From Cupriavidus numazuensis (GTDB lineage Bacteria; Pseudomonadota; Gammaproteobacteria; Burkholderiales; Burkholderiaceae): a stretch of 64,000 nt of DNA. Within the stretch, counting starts at the first letter, position 1; the number at the start of each line of letters is the position of its first letter. The stretch spans positions 78,268-142,267 of the forward strand of contig NZ_CAJPVI010000019.1 in the NCBI RefSeq assembly GCF_905397435.1, read 5' to 3'. This document shows positions 8,986 through 18,098 of this stretch, piece after piece. Position numbers and translations under genes: made by a program. A model generated the notes under the pieces. The model did no database searches. It was not told the DNA's origin and saw only the letters and a list, made by a program, of their open reading frames with translations.

Positions 8986-11340
8986 ATGCCGGTGCGCCGC
9001 AAGGTCATTCTCTGGACAGTGCTCACGCCGATCCTGTTGATTGCCCTGCTGGTCATCCTGATCCTGACCTTCGACTGGAACCGCCTGAAGCCCTGGCTCA
9101 ACGAGCGCGTGTCGGATGCCATTGGCCGGCCGTTCGCGATCAATGGTGACCTCACCGTCACCTGGCGCACGGCCGAAGGGGAAACCGGCTGGCACACGCT
9201 GGTGCCCTGGCCCCGGCTTTCGGCGCGCGACATCACCATCGGCAATCCCGACTGGACCAAATCGCCGAACCTCGCCACCGTGCGCGAACTAATCTTCGTG
9301 CTGCGCCCGATACCGCTGCTGACCCGTGAGATCGCGGTGCCAACCATCGTGATCGACAGTCCCGCCGTATGGCTGGAACGACTGGCCGACAATCGCAACA
9401 ACTGGACATTCGACACCGGTCCGAAGACGGGCAAGTCGCACTGGCATCTCGACATCGGCGAAGTCGTGCTCGCGCGCGGCAATCTCGCCTTGTCCGACGA
9501 GGCGCAGAAGATCGAGCTGCAAGCGACGGTCGATACGATCGGAGACGGCGCGCTGTACGAGAAGGCACGCGATGGCGCGCTGGTCACGCCAGACGCCTCC
9601 GCGCCAGCCAGCGAGTCGGCGCCGGTTGCCGCCAGCGCGCCGTCCGCGTCGGGACCGCCAGCCAACGCCGTAGCCGGCAACCAGCGGTATGGCCTGCGCT
9701 GGAAAGCCAATGGCCGCTACAACGAGGCGAGCATCAACGCCAGCGGCAAGGCCGGCAATGTACTGAGCCTGCGCAATGTGAACGTGCCCTTCCCGCTGCT
9801 GGCCGACGTACGCGTCGGCGCAACCCGGGCGGTCATCGAAGGCACGCTGACCGACCCCGCACACCTCGCGGCCCTGGATGTTCACCTGCACCTGCAGGGC
9901 GACAGCATGGCCAAGCTCTACGCGCTCACGGGGATCGTGCTGCCTTCCACGCCGCCGTACGAAACGCGTGGCCGGCTGGTGGCGACGATTAAAAAGGGCG
10001 CATCGGTCTATGCGTACCGCGGTTTCACGGGCAGGGTCGGCGGCAGCGACCTGAGCGGCACACTGACCTTTACGCAGCGCGTACCGCGGCCGCTTCTCGC
10101 CGGTGAGCTCGTTTCCAAGGAGCTGCGCTTCGTGGACCTGGCACCGCTGATCGGCGCCGACGCGAAGCCGGGCAAGGCTGCGCCGGATAGCAATGTGCGC
10201 CAGCCCGCCGACAAGGCGCTGCCGGTGGCGCCGTTCCGGACCGAGCGCTGGGACAGGATCGACGCCGATGTCCGCTTCACCGGCAAGCGCATCATCCGCG
10301 ACGAACGGTTGCCGATCACCGACCTGGTGACACATCTGAAACTGCGGGATGCGGTCCTGCTGCTGGATCCGCTCAATTTCGGCGTCGCTGGCGGCGACCT
10401 GGTCTCCACCATCCGGCTCGACGGCAAGCGCGAGCCGATGGGCGCCATCATCGACATGCACGCGCACCACCTCAAGCTCAAGCAGCTGTTCCCGACGGTG
10501 GAGTCGATGCGGGCCAGCATCGGCGAGATCAACGGCAGCGCCAAGCTGTCGGCGGCCGGCAATTCGGTGGGCGCGTTGCTGGCATCGTCCAACGGCGAGG
10601 CCAAGCTGCTCGTCGAAAACGGCACCGTCAGCAAGTTCCTGCTGGAGGCCGCGGGCCTCAACGTCGGTAGCGTGATCATCTCCAAGCTGTTCGGCGACAA
10701 GCCTGTGCAAATCAACTGCGGTGTCAGCGACTTCGCGTTCACCAACGGCATCGCGCGGGCGCGCACCTTCGTGCTCGACACGCAGGACGCCGAGATCACC
10801 GCCGAGGGTGCGGTCGACCTCAACAGCGAAAAGCTGGCCATGACGATCCACCCGGATTCGAAGGGCGTGCGAATCTTTTCGCTGCGCTCGCCGCTCTATG
10901 TCGGCGGCACGCTGAAGAAGCCGCGCGTGAGCCCCGATGTCGGCGTGCTGGCCCTGCGCGCCGGCGGCGCGCTCGCGCTCGCGCTGGTCGCGCCCGTGGC
11001 CACGGCCGTGGTACCACTGGTCGACCTGTCGTCGTCAAAGGAAAACCACTGCGGCCGCCTGCTGGCGGAACTGCACAAGCAGCCGACCGCGCCGCCGCCA
11101 GGCAAGACCTATCGTGACCCGAAGGCGCCCGGCGCGGCCAGCGCGGTTGCCGCCGAACTGCGCAACCCGGAGCATCCGAGTGCGGCCCAGCAGGCGAAGC
11201 AGGCGCAACAGGCACAGCAAGCGCAGCCATCCCCGCAGTCGCCACAGTCTCGACAGGCGCAGGGCGGTCGCCCGGCACGCCCGCCTGCCGCACCCGCCAA
11301 CCGACCACCCACGGATGCCGAGCTCTATCGGGGCGGTTGA
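8986..11340 (+). CDS. asmA: AsmA family envelope protein
   Basis: A 784-residue protein with one N-terminal transmembrane helix (about residues 6-28), then the AsmA N-terminal domain (FDWNRLKPWLNERVSDAIGR near 30) and the C-terminal AsmA_2 domain (about 480-640). AsmA-like proteins are anchored in the inner membrane and belong to the bridge-forming superfamily linked to phospholipid transport to the outer membrane. The last 90 residues are Ala/Gln/Pro-rich low complexity (repeated QAQQAQ). ATG 8986 has AGGAGA 7 nt upstream. The gene is divergent from tcdA, and a TATACAAT element near 8916 may be its -10. Confidence 0.88.
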   Translation: MPVRRKVILWTVLTPILLIALLVILILTFDWNRLKPWLNERVSDAIGRPFAINGDLTVTWRTAEGETGWHTLVPWPRLSARDITIGNPDWTKSPNLATVRELIFVLRPIPLLTREIAVPTIVIDSPAVWLERLADNRNNWTFDTGPKTGKSHWHLDIGEVVLARGNLALSDEAQKIELQATVDTIGDGALYEKARDGALVTPDASAPASESAPVAASAPSASGPPANAVAGNQRYGLRWKANGRYNEASINASGKAGNVLSLRNVNVPFPLLADVRVGATRAVIEGTLTDPAHLAALDVHLHLQGDSMAKLYALTGIVLPSTPPYETRGRLVATIKKGASVYAYRGFTGRVGGSDLSGTLTFTQRVPRPLLAGELVSKELRFVDLAPLIGADAKPGKAAPDSNVRQPADKALPVAPFRTERWDRIDADVRFTGKRIIRDERLPITDLVTHLKLRDAVLLLDPLNFGVAGGDLVSTIRLDGKREPMGAIIDMHAHHLKLKQLFPTVESMRASIGEINGSAKLSAAGNSVGALLASSNGEAKLLVENGTVSKFLLEAAGLNVGSVIISKLFGDKPVQINCGVSDFAFTNGIARARTFVLDTQDAEITAEGAVDLNSEKLAMTIHPDSKGVRIFSLRSPLYVGGTLKKPRVSPDVGVLALRAGGALALALVAPVATAVVPLVDLSSSKENHCGRLLAELHKQPTAPPPGKTYRDPKAPGAASAVAAELRNPEHPSAAQQAKQAQQAQQAQPSPQSPQSRQAQGGRPARPPAAPANRPPTDAELYRGG

Positions 11341-11508
11341 TCTTGCCGCCGGACCGGCGCTGCAAATTCACAACACTTGTGCATAAATTGACCGGTCAAC
11401 GTCTTTGGCCGTTGTGCTGTGCCCACGCGCGGCGCATAATTAAATGGCCATTTACAAGATGTATCAAACAAATGGCACACTCCGGGTGCCGGCGACGGCG
11501 CCCTTCCA

Positions 11509-11538
11509 AAGGTGCGGCCTCTGGCCGCCCTTGTTTTT
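11509..11538 (+). terminator. Probable intrinsic terminator downstream of asmA
   Basis: GCGGCC (11514-11519), TCT loop, GGCCGC (11523-11528), extendable by AAGG/CCTT across a one-base bulge, followed by TTGTTTTTTT. It lies about 170 bp after the asmA stop and about 50 bp before the MFS start, so it could also act as an attenuator in the leader of the MFS gene. Confidence 0.6.
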
Positions 11539-11589
11539 TTGTTGTCCGTCGTACTCCGGCAACAAAAACCGAATTCGCCGCCCGCCCCC

Positions 11590-12795
11590 ATGACGCTGCC
11601 CCATGCCGCCGTCCCGCCGATCAGCTGGCTGATCGCGCTGACGGTGTGCAATCACGTGGCGTTCAATGCCAGCCGCGTGGTGGTGTCCCTGTTTGCCATT
11701 TCCCTGAAGGCCTCGACGCTCACGCTCGGCCTGCTGATGTCGCTGTACGCGCTGCTGCCGATGCTGCTCGCGATTCGCGCGGGCAAGCGCATTGACGAGA
11801 TCGGCCCGCGCAAGCCGATGACGGCGGGCTCGCTGATGGTCGTGGGGGGCACGTTGCTGCCGGCGGTGTGGCACGAGATTGCCGCACTGTACTTTTCGTG
11901 CGCGCTGATCGGCGTCGGGTTCATGCTGGTCCAGGTGGCCATGCAGTTGCTGATCGGACAGGTCTCCACCAATGACACCCGGCTGCGCAACTACACGCTG
12001 CACGCGCTCGGGCTGTCGGTATCCGGCACGCTTGGCCCGGTGGTGATGGGCTATGTGATCGAACATGCGGGCTTCCGGCCAGCCTTCCTGGTGCTGGTAG
12101 CGGTCGCCCTGGTCGGCCAGGCCGGGCTGCAATGGGTGCGTCCACGCCTGCCGGCACAAGGCGGCAATGCAGGGCGCATCGCCATGGAAGACGGCAGCCG
12201 GCGCTCCACGCTGGACCTGCTGCAGTATCCGGAACTGCGCGCGGTCTTCGTCGCAAGCGCGGTGCTGTCGGCCGCGTGGGACCTGCATGCGTTCCTGATC
12301 CCGATCCAGGGTTCGCGCATCGGCCTGTCGCCATCGTCAATTGGCTGGGTACTGGGCGCATTCGCGATCGCCACGTTCGCGATCCGCGTAGCCATGCCGC
12401 TGGTATCTCGGCGGCTGTCAGAGTGGAAGATCATCCGTGTCGCGCTGATGGTGGGCGCATCGGCCTACCTGATCTACCCGTTCGTTACGCATTTCTGGAT
12501 GATGTGTGGCCTGGCCTTCGTCCTGGGGCTCGCGCTCGGCAGCGCACAGCCCAATGTCATGAACATCCTGCACACCGCCTCGCCAAGCGGCCGGGCGGGC
12601 GAGGCGCTGGGACTGCGTTCGGCGGTGCTCAATACCAGCCAGGTTGTGTGGCCGCTCACGTTTGGCGTCGTCGGTACGGCGTTGGGCATGTTGCCTATCT
12701 TCCTGTCGATGGCGGGTGCCATGGGTATGGCGGGTCTCTACTCCAGACGGCAGTCGCGTGTCGCCGCAGCGGAATTGTCACCGCCCACGCATTGA
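11590..12795 (+). CDS. MFS transporter
   Basis: A 401-residue, highly hydrophobic protein with about 12 predicted transmembrane segments. The MFS loop 2-3 signature is visible as GKRIDEIGPRKPM near residue 65, with a second-half counterpart near RRLSEWKI (about 280). The start at 11590 (MTLPHAAV) is preferred over the in-frame 11512 start. The substrate is unknown; the overall pattern resembles predicted drug or sugar-efflux-like MFS carriers. It stands alone between the asmA terminator and pdxH, 84 bp away. Confidence 0.85.
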   Translation: MTLPHAAVPPISWLIALTVCNHVAFNASRVVVSLFAISLKASTLTLGLLMSLYALLPMLLAIRAGKRIDEIGPRKPMTAGSLMVVGGTLLPAVWHEIAALYFSCALIGVGFMLVQVAMQLLIGQVSTNDTRLRNYTLHALGLSVSGTLGPVVMGYVIEHAGFRPAFLVLVAVALVGQAGLQWVRPRLPAQGGNAGRIAMEDGSRRSTLDLLQYPELRAVFVASAVLSAAWDLHAFLIPIQGSRIGLSPSSIGWVLGAFAIATFAIRVAMPLVSRRLSEWKIIRVALMVGASAYLIYPFVTHFWMMCGLAFVLGLALGSAQPNVMNILHTASPSGRAGEALGLRSAVLNTSQVVWPLTFGVVGTALGMLPIFLSMAGAMGMAGLYSRRQSRVAAAELSPPTH

Positions 12796-12879
12796 TTTGC
12801 CGGCACACAAAAGCGGCTTGCAACGCATTCGCTATACTCAAATCAGCCGGATTTCCGGCAGATTCCAATCGATTGCGAC

Positions 12880-13518
12880 ATGACCCAACTCGCTGACCTC
12901 CGCCGTACCTATGTCCTGGGCTCCCTCAACGAATCGGACGTGGCGGGCGACCCCATCGCCCAGTTCAAGCGCTGGTTCGACGAGGCCGTGACCGCCAAGC
13001 TGCCCGAGCCCAATGCGATGACGCTGGCCACCGTCGGCGCCGACGGCCAGCCGTCGGCACGCATCGTGCTCCTTAAAGGCATGGACGAGAAAGGCTTCAC
13101 CTTCTTTACCAACTACGAAAGCCGCAAGGGACTGGACATGGCCGCCAACCCGCGCGCCGCGCTGCTGTTCCACTGGGTGCAGCTCGAGCGCCAGGTGCGC
13201 GTGGAAGGCCGCGTTGAAAAAGTTGCCGACGACGAGAGCGATGCTTACTACGCATCGCGCCCGCTTGGCTCGCGCCTCGGCGCCTGGGCTTCGGAACAAA
13301 GCAGGGAAGTGCCGGGCCGCGATGTGCTCGAACAGCGCGAATCCGAATACCGTGCGAAGTTCGGCGAGAACCCGCCGCGGCCTGCACACTGGGGCGGCTA
13401 CCGGGTCGTGCCGACCGCGCTCGAATTCTGGCAAGGGCGGCCATCGCGACTGCATGACCGCATTGCGTACCGCGTCGAAGCCGACGGTAGCTGGAAGATC
13501 GTTCGTCTGTCGCCGTGA
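12880..13518 (+). CDS. pdxH: Pyridoxine/pyridoxamine 5'-phosphate oxidase
   Basis: A 212-residue FMN enzyme that oxidises PNP or PMP to pyridoxal 5'-phosphate. Family landmarks appear in order: [21 protein letters not shown] near residue 45, [19 protein letters not shown] near 65, the [11 protein letters not shown] segment, [13 protein letters not shown] near 125, and the C-terminal [17 protein letters not shown]. The length matches the E. coli enzyme. It is probably monocistronic. Confidence 0.95.
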   Translation: MTQLADLRRTYVLGSLNESDVAGDPIAQFKRWFDEAVTAKLPEPNAMTLATVGADGQPSARIVLLKGMDEKGFTFFTNYESRKGLDMAANPRAALLFHWVQLERQVRVEGRVEKVADDESDAYYASRPLGSRLGAWASEQSREVPGRDVLEQRESEYRAKFGENPPRPAHWGGYRVVPTALEFWQGRPSRLHDRIAYRVEADGSWKIVRLSP

Positions 13519-13722
13519 TCGGTGCGCAGCACAAGCCGGCGAATTGTCCTAAAGTGGGATAAGCGTCGCTTTGAGGACGTAGCGAGACACTGCGGGAATC
13601 TATGCCCGCGGTGTGCTGATTGCGTCCCATCGCGACCGGGCTGCGCCGGGCAATTACCGCTCTGCTGTCTTCGCCTGGCGCCTTCGTTCGTCACGTGTGC
13701 CGCAACGACAGGAGGTAAGCGC

Positions 13723-14958
13723 ATGTTCTTCAAGCAAGCCCTCGACAAGCAACTGGACAGCTGGATCGCCGACCTGCGCGAGCATGCCAACCTGCCCGTC
13801 AAGCTACGCCTGTGGAACGGTAGCGAGTACCCGCTGGGCAGTTTCGACCAGCCGAACGTGACCCTGACGGTGCGCGAAGCCGGCGCGCTGCCGCTGCTTC
13901 TTACCCCAAGTCTGGACAATCTGGGCGAAGCCTATGTCCAGGAAAAGATCGACCTCGACGGCAAGCTCACGGACATCATCGACGTGGGTTACCGTTTCTC
14001 CGCGGCGGCCAAGCGGCGCGCGGGCGGTGCGCTGGCCAAGGTAGCCCACCGTTTCACGCACACCAAGCAGGAAGACAAGAACGCGATCCAGTACCACTAT
14101 GATGTGTCCAACGCGTTCTACAGCCAGTGGCTGGACCCGAACATGGTCTATTCCTGCGCGTACTTCGAGAACGGCGACGAAGACCTGGCCACCGCCCAGC
14201 GCAAGAAGATCGACCACATCCTGACCAAGATCCGGCTGCTGCCGGACCAGACGCTGCTCGACATCGGCTGCGGCTGGGGCGCGCTGGTGATACGCGCCGC
14301 GCAGAAGTTCGGTGCGCGCTGCGTCGGCATCACGCTGTCGCAGAACCAGTTCGATCTCGCCACCGAGCGCGTCCGCGCCGCCGGCCTGTCGGACCGCATC
14401 GAAATCCGCCTGCAGGATTACCGCGACATCGCGGGCACCTTCGACCGCATCACGAGCGTCGGCATGTTCGAGCACGTGGGCAAGAAGAACCTGGCCGGCT
14501 ATTTTGGCCGCATGCGCGAGTTGCTGGCCGATCATGGCGTCGCCATGAACCATGGCATCACGGTGCCGGACCCGAGCGATGCGCCGATGGACGGTTCCCA
14601 GTTCATGGATCGCTACGTTTTTCCGCAGGGCGAGCTGCCGCACATCGGCCTGGTACTGAAGACCATGCAGGAAGGCGGACTGGAAGCGTTTGACGTGGAG
14701 CTGTTGCGCCGCCATTATGCGCAGACGCTGCGGCACTGGGCGGAGAACTTCGAGGCCCACGCCGACGCAATCCGAGACATGGTTGGCGAGAAGAAGTACC
14801 GCATCTGGCGCGTCTATCTCGCCGGGTGCGCACACGCCTTCGACACCGACCAGATGTCGATCTACCAGGTCGTGTGCCACCAGGCGGGCAGGTCATCGTC
14901 CGCGATACCCTGGTCGCGCCGCTATATCTACGACCACCCGATTGGCCAGAACGATTGA
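13723..14958 (+). CDS. cfa: Cyclopropane-fatty-acyl-phospholipid synthase family protein
   Basis: A 411-residue SAM-dependent enzyme that adds a methylene bridge to unsaturated acyl chains of membrane phospholipids. The core shows QYHYDVSNAFYSQWLD near residue 120, YSCAYF near 141, the SAM-binding LLDIGCGWGAL near 178, and MFEHVGKKN near 247. ATG 13723 is preceded by AGGAGG with ideal spacing, so the 67-residue in-frame extension is dismissed. Its stop codon overlaps the likely start of the DUF72 gene, so the two are probably translationally coupled. Confidence 0.92.
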   Translation: MFFKQALDKQLDSWIADLREHANLPVKLRLWNGSEYPLGSFDQPNVTLTVREAGALPLLLTPSLDNLGEAYVQEKIDLDGKLTDIIDVGYRFSAAAKRRAGGALAKVAHRFTHTKQEDKNAIQYHYDVSNAFYSQWLDPNMVYSCAYFENGDEDLATAQRKKIDHILTKIRLLPDQTLLDIGCGWGALVIRAAQKFGARCVGITLSQNQFDLATERVRAAGLSDRIEIRLQDYRDIAGTFDRITSVGMFEHVGKKNLAGYFGRMRELLADHGVAMNHGITVPDPSDAPMDGSQFMDRYVFPQGELPHIGLVLKTMQEGGLEAFDVELLRRHYAQTLRHWAENFEAHADAIRDMVGEKKYRIWRVYLAGCAHAFDTDQMSIYQVVCHQAGRSSSAIPWSRRYIYDHPIGQND

Positions 14959-16022
14959 CTGGATTGACTGAAGACCTGTTCGGCGAGCTGCTTCCGCCAG
15001 CCTCGCCGCCACCAGCGCGCGCCGCCGATGGCGGCGCATCGAGCCCAGACCAAGCTCCCCGCGGCAAATCCGTCCTGCCGGCCCGGCTGGATCCCGCCAT
15101 TGATGAACTGGCCAAGCGGCTGCCATCGAATCTCTATCTCGGCACGTCGTCGTGGTCGTACAACGGCTGGAATGGCTTGGTCTATGACGGCGAGTACAGC
15201 GACAGCCTGCTTTCGCGCAAGGGCCTTGCTGCGTATTCGCGACATCCGCTACTACGTGCAGCCGGCATTGACCGCGGCTTCTACGGCCCGATTCCGCTCG
15301 CGGACTACCTGTCTTATGCGGCGCAGGTACCGGAACAGTTCCGCTTTCTGGTGAAGGCGCCGGCCAGCGTCTGTGATGCGTGGCTGCGCGGCTCGGACGG
15401 CGTCGGGCGGCTGGCCAATGCGGCCTTTCTCGATGCGGAGATCGCGATCCGCGATTTCATCACGCCGGCCACCAGCGGACTCGGTGCCAAGTGCGGGCCG
15501 CTGCTGTTCCAGCTTTCTCCGTTGGGCAGCCTGGCGAACGATGGCGCGGCTTTTCTCGAGCGGCTTGACGGCTTCCTGTCGGCGCTGCCGCCGCTCGATC
15601 CGTCCATCACGCCGCATGCCTGCTATGCCGTGGAAATGCGCGACCCGGTCCTGCTGACACCGCGCTATATCAAGCTGCTGCGCCGTTATGGCGTGCGCTT
15701 CTGCCTGTCGGCGCGCGACCGGCTGCCGCCGGTGCATCGGCAAGCTTCAGCCCAGGCCTTGATGGACGCTGAAGCGCCAGGCCCGCTCGTATTGCGCTGG
15801 ATGCTGCACGCCGGGCGGCCCTACGAGGTGGCCGAATCGATCTATGCGCCGTTCAACCGCCTCGTCGACGAAGACCCCGAAACCCGTGATGCCATCGCCG
15901 ATCTCGTCGTGCGCACGCTGAGCGCCGGGCAGAGCGCGACTGTCATCATCAGCAACAAGGCCGAAGGCTCCGCGCCGCTCACGTGCATACGGCTGGCCGA
16001 GGCCATCGCCGCGCGCCTGTAA
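14955..16022 (+). CDS. DUF72 family protein (YecE-like)
   Basis: A protein of about 355 residues containing the DUF72 TIM-barrel-like domain. Evidence is the YLGTSSWSYNGWNG opening near residue 58, QFRFLVKAP near 132, GPLLFQLSP near 180 and a C-terminal VIISNKAEGSAP. No ATG precedes the domain in this frame after the cfa stop. TTG 14955 overlaps the cfa TGA (TTGA) and is the most likely coupled start; TTG 14964 is an alternative. The in-frame ATG at 14826 would overlap cfa by 133 bp. The N-terminal 45 residues are Ala/Pro-rich. Biochemical function is unknown for the family. Confidence 0.8.
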   Translation: MTGLTEDLFGELLPPASPPPARAADGGASSPDQAPRGKSVLPARLDPAIDELAKRLPSNLYLGTSSWSYNGWNGLVYDGEYSDSLLSRKGLAAYSRHPLLRAAGIDRGFYGPIPLADYLSYAAQVPEQFRFLVKAPASVCDAWLRGSDGVGRLANAAFLDAEIAIRDFITPATSGLGAKCGPLLFQLSPLGSLANDGAAFLERLDGFLSALPPLDPSITPHACYAVEMRDPVLLTPRYIKLLRRYGVRFCLSARDRLPPVHRQASAQALMDAEAPGPLVLRWMLHAGRPYEVAESIYAPFNRLVDEDPETRDAIADLVVRTLSAGQSATVIISNKAEGSAPLTCIRLAEAIAARL

Positions 16023-16040
16023 AGGCAGGCTGCCGCGCCG

Positions 16041-16583
16041 CTACCGGCGCAGCTTGCTGGCAAATCTCTCGCGGAACTTGGCGAGCTTGGGCGAGATGAC
16101 GAACGCGCAGTAGCCCTGGCTCGGATGCTCCTGGAAATAGTTCTGGTGGCTCGCCTCGGCACGCCAGTACGGCTGCTCCGGCTCGATCTGCGTGACGATG
16201 GGTGCGTCGAAGACCTTGTTGGCGACCAGTTCGCGCATGACGTACTCGGCCACGGCGCGCTGCGCTTCGGAGTGCGTGAAGATGATCGACCGATATTGCG
16301 GGCCCACGTCGTTGCCCTGCCGGTTCAGTGTGGTCGGGTCATGGGTCGCAAAGAAGATCTCGATGATCTCGCGATAGTTGATGACCGCCGGATCAAACGT
16401 CACGCGGACGACTTCGGCATGGCCCGTATCGCCTTCGGAAACCTGCTGGTAGCTTGGGTGGCTCACATGCCCGCCGGTGTAGCCCGATTCCACGGCGCGC
16501 ACGCCATTGACCTGCTGGTACACCGCCTCCAGGCACCAGAAGCATCCTCCGCCGAGTGTCGCCGTCTCGAGTCCATGTTCCAT
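16041..16583 (-). CDS. msrA: Peptide methionine sulfoxide reductase A
   Basis: A 180-residue enzyme that reduces methionine-S-sulfoxide in proteins. It has the catalytic GGGCFWCLE motif near residue 11, YTGGHVSHPSYQQVSEGDTGHAE near 35 and the YFQEHPSQGYC C-terminal segment. ATG 16583 (MEHGLET) is preceded by a GGGGAG-type ribosome site. The in-frame extension to 16775 would add 64 basic residues and is rejected. It converges on the DUF72 gene, 18 bp from its stop. Confidence 0.93.
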   Translation of the reverse strand: MEHGLETATLGGGCFWCLEAVYQQVNGVRAVESGYTGGHVSHPSYQQVSEGDTGHAEVVRVTFDPAVINYREIIEIFFATHDPTTLNRQGNDVGPQYRSIIFTHSEAQRAVAEYVMRELVANKVFDAPIVTQIEPEQPYWRAEASHQNYFQEHPSQGYCAFVISPKLAKFRERFASKLRR

Positions 16584-16843
16584 GTTCGCCGCTCCCCGGG
16601 GGTTCACGCGTTGTGTCGATGTACTGGCCTTAAGCATAAGCGCAGATAAGGCACTCTGCCGGCGGGTTATCCCCATTGCGCGAGCAGGATTGCGGCCTCC
16701 CCGGCGCAGGGCCTTTCCAAACCCGATACAATTCTCAAGAATCCGTCGCCGATAGGGCACATCGTTGCACGTCACGATACCGGCGCGCCCCGCCCTGATC
16801 CGGATCTTGTCCCTGTCGCCGCGACCCCCAACTATGAATCATC

Positions 16844-17428
16844 ATGACCGCCAGTGGAGCCCCAGCGATGGGCATGCCTGAAGCCCTGCCGCGGGAGACC
16901 GGCCAGGCCGCATCTCCGGATTTCGATGCATTGCATTTCCGCCGCACGCTGTCGCAGTTCGCGACCGGCGTGACCGTCATTACGACGCGCGCGAGTGACG
17001 AATCCGTGGCGGCCGGCGCGCCCCCGTTCATCGGCATGACGGCCAGTTCGTTCAATTCGGTATCGCTCGATCCGCCGCTGGTGCTGTGGAGCATGGCAAC
17101 GCGCGCCAACAGCCTGCCGATGTTCCGCGACGGCTCGCACTACATCGTCAATGTCCTGTCGGCATCGCAGCTCGACCTGTGCAAGCGCTTCGCCACGCTC
17201 AAGGGCGACCGCTTCGCCGGCGTGGACTACCGGCTGTCGGAAAACGGATTGCCGATCCTGGCCAATGCGCTGGCCTGGTTCGAGTGCCACAACCGCAGCC
17301 GCTACGACGAAGGCGACCATGTGATCTTTGTCGGCGAAGTCGAACGCTGCGGCGTGCTCGAAAACCACGAGCCGCCGCTGATTTTCCAGAACGGCATCTT
17401 TTCGACCACGACGCCGCTGGAAGGCTGA
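16844..17428 (+). CDS. Flavin reductase (HpaC/NtaB-like)
   Basis: A 194-residue flavin-reductase-domain protein that supplies reduced FMN or FAD to a partner monooxygenase. The domain begins near residue 30 (RRTLSQFATGVTVITTR), followed by GMTASSFNSVSLDPPLVLWS near 65, then YIVNVLSASQLDLCKRFA and a conserved C-terminal IFVGEVERC. Two in-frame ATGs (16844, 16868) are possible starts. No monooxygenase gene is adjacent, so the partner is unknown. Confidence 0.85.
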   Translation: MTASGAPAMGMPEALPRETGQAASPDFDALHFRRTLSQFATGVTVITTRASDESVAAGAPPFIGMTASSFNSVSLDPPLVLWSMATRANSLPMFRDGSHYIVNVLSASQLDLCKRFATLKGDRFAGVDYRLSENGLPILANALAWFECHNRSRYDEGDHVIFVGEVERCGVLENHEPPLIFQNGIFSTTTPLEG

Positions 17429-17454
17429 CCGCCGCCCGCCTCCCCGCCCCTTCT

Positions 17455-17943
17455 TCAGGTTCCCGCCGGATCTGCCGCCTTCAGCACGGCCAGCGGCGAG
17501 CTATCCGTCTTGATCCGCTGCAGCACGATGTTGGAGCGGATATCCATCACGCCCGGCGTGCGGTACAGGCGGTTCACGATGAAATCCGAGTAGTGCTTCA
17601 GATTGCGCGCCTGCACGCGCAGGATGTAGTTGCTGTCGCCAGTGATGATGTAAGCCGACAGCACCTCCGGCCACGCCTGCACGGCCGCGATAAAGGTGTC
17701 GTGCCAGCCCTCCACGTCGTGCCGCATCGACACCTGCACGATCGCCTCCAGTTCCAGCCCCAGCTTCTCGGCGTCGAACCACGCGCGGTAGCCGCCGATT
17801 ACGCCTGATTCTTCCAGCAACCGCACTCGCCGCAAGCACGCCGACGGCGACAGTGCCACGCGGTCGGCCAGGTCCTGATTGCTGATGCGGCCGTGCTCCT
17901 GAAGGCACTCAAGGATGCGCAAATCAATAGGATCAAGAGTCAT
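17455..17943 (-). CDS. kynR: Lrp/AsnC-type regulator of the kynurenine operon
   Basis: A 162-residue Lrp-family regulator. The N-terminal helix-turn-helix (ISNQDLADRVALSPSACLRR, residues about 18-38) is followed by a C-terminal RAM/AsnC effector domain with HDVEGWHDTFIAAV and VITGDSNYIL-like motifs. It is divergent from kynB, the arrangement known for KynR in Ralstonia/Cupriavidus, Pseudomonas and Burkholderia, where kynurenine is the inducing ligand. ATG 17943 is chosen; an upstream in-frame extension to 18105 crosses the intergenic operator. The large palindrome overlapping this start codon suggests autoregulation. Confidence 0.9.
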   Translation of the reverse strand: MTLDPIDLRILECLQEHGRISNQDLADRVALSPSACLRRVRLLEESGVIGGYRAWFDAEKLGLELEAIVQVSMRHDVEGWHDTFIAAVQAWPEVLSAYIITGDSNYILRVQARNLKHYSDFIVNRLYRTPGVMDIRSNIVLQRIKTDSSPLAVLKAADPAGT

Positions 17944-17980
17944 TCGAATATTTACGCGTATATCGTAGTGATATTCGAAT
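17942..17980. promoter_or_regulatory. KynR-type operator, nested inverted repeats
   Basis: ATTCGAATAT (17942-17951) and ATATTCGAAT (17971-17980) form a perfect 10-bp inverted repeat with a 19-bp spacer. An inner ATATC(5 bp)GATAT repeat spans 17960-17974. The left arm overlaps the kynR start codon and the right arm lies about 120 bp upstream of kynB. Multiple AT-rich half-sites on one face of the helix are typical of Lrp-family control of both divergent genes. Confidence 0.75.
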
Positions 17981-18098
17981 TTTATGCGAAATCGAAAGCA
18001 TTCAGCAGTGGATTTCGCAAGCCTCTTGCCGGTTTTTTTGACTATCATGCCGTCATCGAGGACGACATCGGCGCCGCCCCCGCGGCAGCCGTGCAGAC

